8,090 bases of DNA from Deltaproteobacteria bacterium (GTDB lineage: Bacteria > Desulfobacterota > SM23-61), in NCBI GenBank assembly GCA_029857975.1, contig JAOUFX010000103.1:1-8090 (forward strand), read 5' to 3'. A program made the position numbers and the translations under genes. Within the stretch, counting starts at the first letter, position 1, and every line of letters starts with the position of its first letter. Below the pieces are notes generated by a model. The model did no database searches. It saw only the letters and a program-made list of their open reading frames with translations, and was not told the DNA's origin. Shown here in pieces: positions 6,553-8,090 of this stretch.

Positions 6553-6875
6553 TGGATATACTCATCACGGTATTCATCATGGTGGCGCTTTTAGCGCTGG
6601 CATTTTTTATTGCCAACCGGATGACCCGGAGGGCGATCTCCCGGGTAGTCGAAATCTTCCGAAAACATCAGGCCATCGGAATCCGTCAGGCCAAGACCAT
6701 CGATGAACTGGGATTGAGACCCCCAGGTTTATTGGAGAGAGTCTCTCGGCTGCGCGATTACAAACAGAACGCCCTGAAAATCCTGATCAAAGGCGAAGTC
6801 ATCCACCTGACGGAAGAGGGGAAACTTTATATAACCGAAGAAAAAATCCAGGAACTGTCGAGACAGGGAATATAA
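6552..6875 (+). CDS. Small single-pass membrane protein of unknown function
   Basis: I do not recognise a named family. The 107-residue product has one N-terminal membrane segment (about residues 3-21, ITVFIMVALLALAFFIA) followed by a basic stretch (NRMTRR), which predicts a cytoplasmic C-terminal domain by the positive-inside rule. The soluble part is charged and apparently helical: 'FRKHQAIGIRQAKTIDELGL' (36-55), 'RVSRLRDYKQNALKILIKGE' (63-82), then a beta-hairpin-like end 'HLTEEGKLYITEEKI' (85-99). The last part resembles the wing of a winged-helix fold, so a membrane-anchored helix-turn-helix-like adaptor is conceivable (inference, weak). GAGGG at 6540-6544, 7 bases upstream, supports the ATG. 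It ends 13 bases before the flavoprotein gene and could be cotranscribed with it. Confidence 0.7.
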   Translation: MDILITVFIMVALLALAFFIANRMTRRAISRVVEIFRKHQAIGIRQAKTIDELGLRPPGLLERVSRLRDYKQNALKILIKGEVIHLTEEGKLYITEEKIQELSRQGI

Positions 6876-6877
6876 AA

Positions 6878-6881
6878 GAGG
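6878..6881 (+). promoter_or_regulatory. Ribosome binding site deciding the flavoprotein start
   Basis: GAGG at 6878-6881 lies 7 bases before ATG 6889 but only 1 base before the in-frame TTG at 6883. The ATG is therefore preferred, shortening the longest possible frame by two codons. Confidence 0.6.
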
Positions 6882-6888
6882 TTTGATC

Positions 6889-7743
6889 ATGAAAATATTG
6901 GCGTTAAACGGCAGCTTTAGGAAAAACGGAAATACTGAAATTCTTTTGAAGCAAGCATTGATGGGGGCTGAATCGGAGGGCGCCGAAGTGGAGATGCTCA
7001 GGCTTACCGATTACAAGATCGAGCCATGTCGGGGGTGTGGGCTTTGTCTATTCAGAGAAAATGTGTGCCAGGTACAAGATGATGATGTCAATTTTATTTT
7101 TTCGAAAGTGGATGCGTGCGAGGGGATGATTTTGGGGACCCCGTGTTATTTCCTGGAATTAACCGCAGTGGTCAAGCAACTGATTGACCGGTGCTGGATT
7201 CTGGGCCATAAAATTGGTAAAATCAAGAAGCCGGCGACGGTCATTATCCCCTATGCTACCCGCGGTTGGATTCCCTATGTTTCCGTTCAATCCAATATCC
7301 TGCTGAACCTTATGGGGTTGACGAAAATGAATGAGATCACCGTTTGTACCCAGGGGATATCCGAGGTGGTCTTAGACGAAGAGGCGATGGATTTGGCGTA
7401 CGGTTTGGGAAAAGAGATAGCGGTGGCCATAAAGGAAAAGGATTTTGCCTATAAAGGGGCAACTGGGATCTGTCCTTCCTGTCATGATTGGCTGGTGCGG
7501 ATCTTAAAAGATCATGAGACCGTCGAATGTCCTACGTGCGGGGTGCGGGGGAAATTGAGTATCATCAACGGAAAAATTAGCGTCCAATTTGAAGAAAAGG
7601 CCTGGGCCGACAGCCGGTTTAGGCCGGATGTGCAGTATAATCATTTTACTTATCATATTGCGCCGTCCAAGGACTATTTCCTGAGAACAAAAGAGGAAAG
7701 GAAAATTAAAACTCAGAAATATAAGGAATATTTAACGAAGTAA
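6889..7743 (+). CDS. Flavodoxin-fold NAD(P)H/FMN reductase, iron-sulfur flavoprotein-like, with C-terminal four-Cys ribbon
   Basis: A 284-residue predicted cytoplasmic redox protein. The N-terminal ~180 residues have the flavodoxin-like fold: strand plus FMN-phosphate loop 'LNGSFRKNGNTE' (6-17) and 'ILGTPCYFLELTAVVKQLIDR' region (81-101). After 'DYKIEPCRGCGLC', Cys47, 50, 53 and 60 form C-x2-C-x2-C-x6-C, the compact cysteine motif that holds a 4Fe-4S cluster in archaeal and anaerobic iron-sulfur flavoproteins. Residues 195-198 (CPSC) and 214-217 (CPTC) form a second four-Cys set, typical of a zinc ribbon or rubredoxin-like knuckle, followed by an aromatic, basic tail (240-284). Family knowledge: such proteins shuttle electrons or reduce O2, H2O2 or small molecules in anaerobes. 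The substrate is unknown. The tail with the ribbon makes it longer than typical (~190-230) members. Base composition is lower in GC than the genes upstream. Confidence 0.85.
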   Translation: MKILALNGSFRKNGNTEILLKQALMGAESEGAEVEMLRLTDYKIEPCRGCGLCLFRENVCQVQDDDVNFIFSKVDACEGMILGTPCYFLELTAVVKQLIDRCWILGHKIGKIKKPATVIIPYATRGWIPYVSVQSNILLNLMGLTKMNEITVCTQGISEVVLDEEAMDLAYGLGKEIAVAIKEKDFAYKGATGICPSCHDWLVRILKDHETVECPTCGVRGKLSIINGKISVQFEEKAWADSRFRPDVQYNHFTYHIAPSKDYFLRTKEERKIKTQKYKEYLTK

Positions 7744-7747
7744 GGAG
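7742..7747 (+). promoter_or_regulatory. Ribosome binding site serving GTG 7756, with decoy ATG between
   Basis: AAGGAG overlaps the flavoprotein stop codon. The first ATG after it (7751) gives only ATG-TTG-TGA, stopping at 7757-7759. The GTG at 7756, 8 bases from the site, opens a long frame and is the likely start of the next gene. Confidence 0.6.
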
Positions 7748-7755
7748 TTTATGTT

Positions 7756-8090
7756 GTGAAAAAATATTTTGTAAAATTACGCTACTATCCGGGGGATCCT
7801 GGGGAAGAAATAAATGAAAATGATTTGAAAACCTTCGAAAAAGAGTACGGGGTAAATATCGCTTATGAGAAGACCGAGAATAGAGAAATGAAAGATGGCC
7901 TGCGTATGGAGAAAACCCTCGATAAGCGTATAGAAGATATCTCTCAGGAAGTCATTACGCTGTCGGCGGAAAAAGCGGATAACTTTTCAAACTGTATTAT
8001 CGCCCTGTATAAAAAATACAGGTGCCCCCGCACTCCTTATAGTCTGCTGGGTAGCAATGATGCCGGCCAGAAAATTGCAAAAAGCTTAAT
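7756..8090 (+). CDS. Unrecognised protein, N-terminal 111 residues (3' end beyond window)
   Basis: The frame from GTG 7756 stays open to the right edge, 111 full codons. I do not recognise the family. The visible part has no signal peptide or membrane segment. It opens 'MKKYFVKLRYYPGDPGEE', then is highly charged and probably helical ('DLKTFEKEYGVN', 'MEKTLDKRIEDISQEVITLS'), with Cys at 'NFSNCIIALYKKYRCP' and a final 'TPYSLLGSNDAGQK'. It lies 12 bases after the flavoprotein stop with a good ribosome binding site (AAGGAG, 7742-7747), so it is probably in the same operon. It is A-rich like the flavoprotein gene. No function is proposed; a partner or regulator of the flavoprotein is only a positional guess. 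Confidence 0.65.
   Translation, partial: MKKYFVKLRYYPGDPGEEINENDLKTFEKEYGVNIAYEKTENREMKDGLRMEKTLDKRIEDISQEVITLSAEKADNFSNCIIALYKKYRCPRTPYSLLGSNDAGQKIAKSL

Overview
The window looks like chromosomal sequence from an anaerobic bacterium of the Desulfobacterota (former Deltaproteobacteria; sulfate reducers and syntrophs) or a similar lineage. This is an inference from gene content: a TAXI-type TRAP transporter, an acyl-CoA dehydrogenase, an iron-sulfur-flavoprotein-like reductase, and a remnant of a GxxExxY-family gene embedded in 'TTAACCACAGAG'-type intergenic repeats. GC content is moderate over most of the window and visibly lower (A-rich) after about 6880. All genes are on the + strand. No RNA gene, CRISPR array or intact insertion sequence is visible.

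Layout. 1-914: C-terminal part of a thiamine-diphosphate-dependent 2-oxoacid decarboxylase/acetolactate synthase-like enzyme, cut by the left window edge. 915-1087: short intergenic region with a candidate sigma70 promoter and a G/C hairpin. 1088-2155 and 2183-4096: periplasmic binding protein and fused membrane permease of a TAXI-type TRAP carboxylate transporter. 4097-4389: non-coding interval with three copies of a 22-bp repeat (two forming a long hairpin) and the 5' stub of a GxxExxY gene, cut at the Tyr of its signature motif. 4390-5538 and 5539-6345: acyl-CoA dehydrogenase and an amidohydrolase-2 family metal enzyme, adjacent with no gap (TAAATG). 6346-6551: purine-rich intergenic segment with an inverted repeat and a possible 23-codon ORF. 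6552-6875: small single-pass membrane protein of unknown function. 6889-7743: flavodoxin-fold reductase with a compact Cys cluster and a C-terminal four-Cys ribbon. 7756 to the right edge: start of an unrecognised protein with a GTG start.

How the genes may work together (inference): the TRAP system would import an organic anion, and the ThDP enzyme, acyl-CoA dehydrogenase and amidohydrolase_2 protein could act on it or on products derived from it. Together these suggest a catabolic cluster for a carboxylate, perhaps an aromatic or branched 2-oxo acid, but the substrate cannot be read from the sequence. The 4097-4389 repeat interval separates transporter from dehydrogenase, so there may be two transcription units. 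The last two genes differ in base composition and may belong to a separate module.

I did not find a clearly new multi-gene system. The strongest non-routine observations are the decayed GxxExxY/repeat unit at 4097-4374, the fused Cys-ribbon flavoprotein, the divergent flavin-contact motif of the acyl-CoA dehydrogenase, and the unrecognised small membrane protein with its overlapping mini-ORF.
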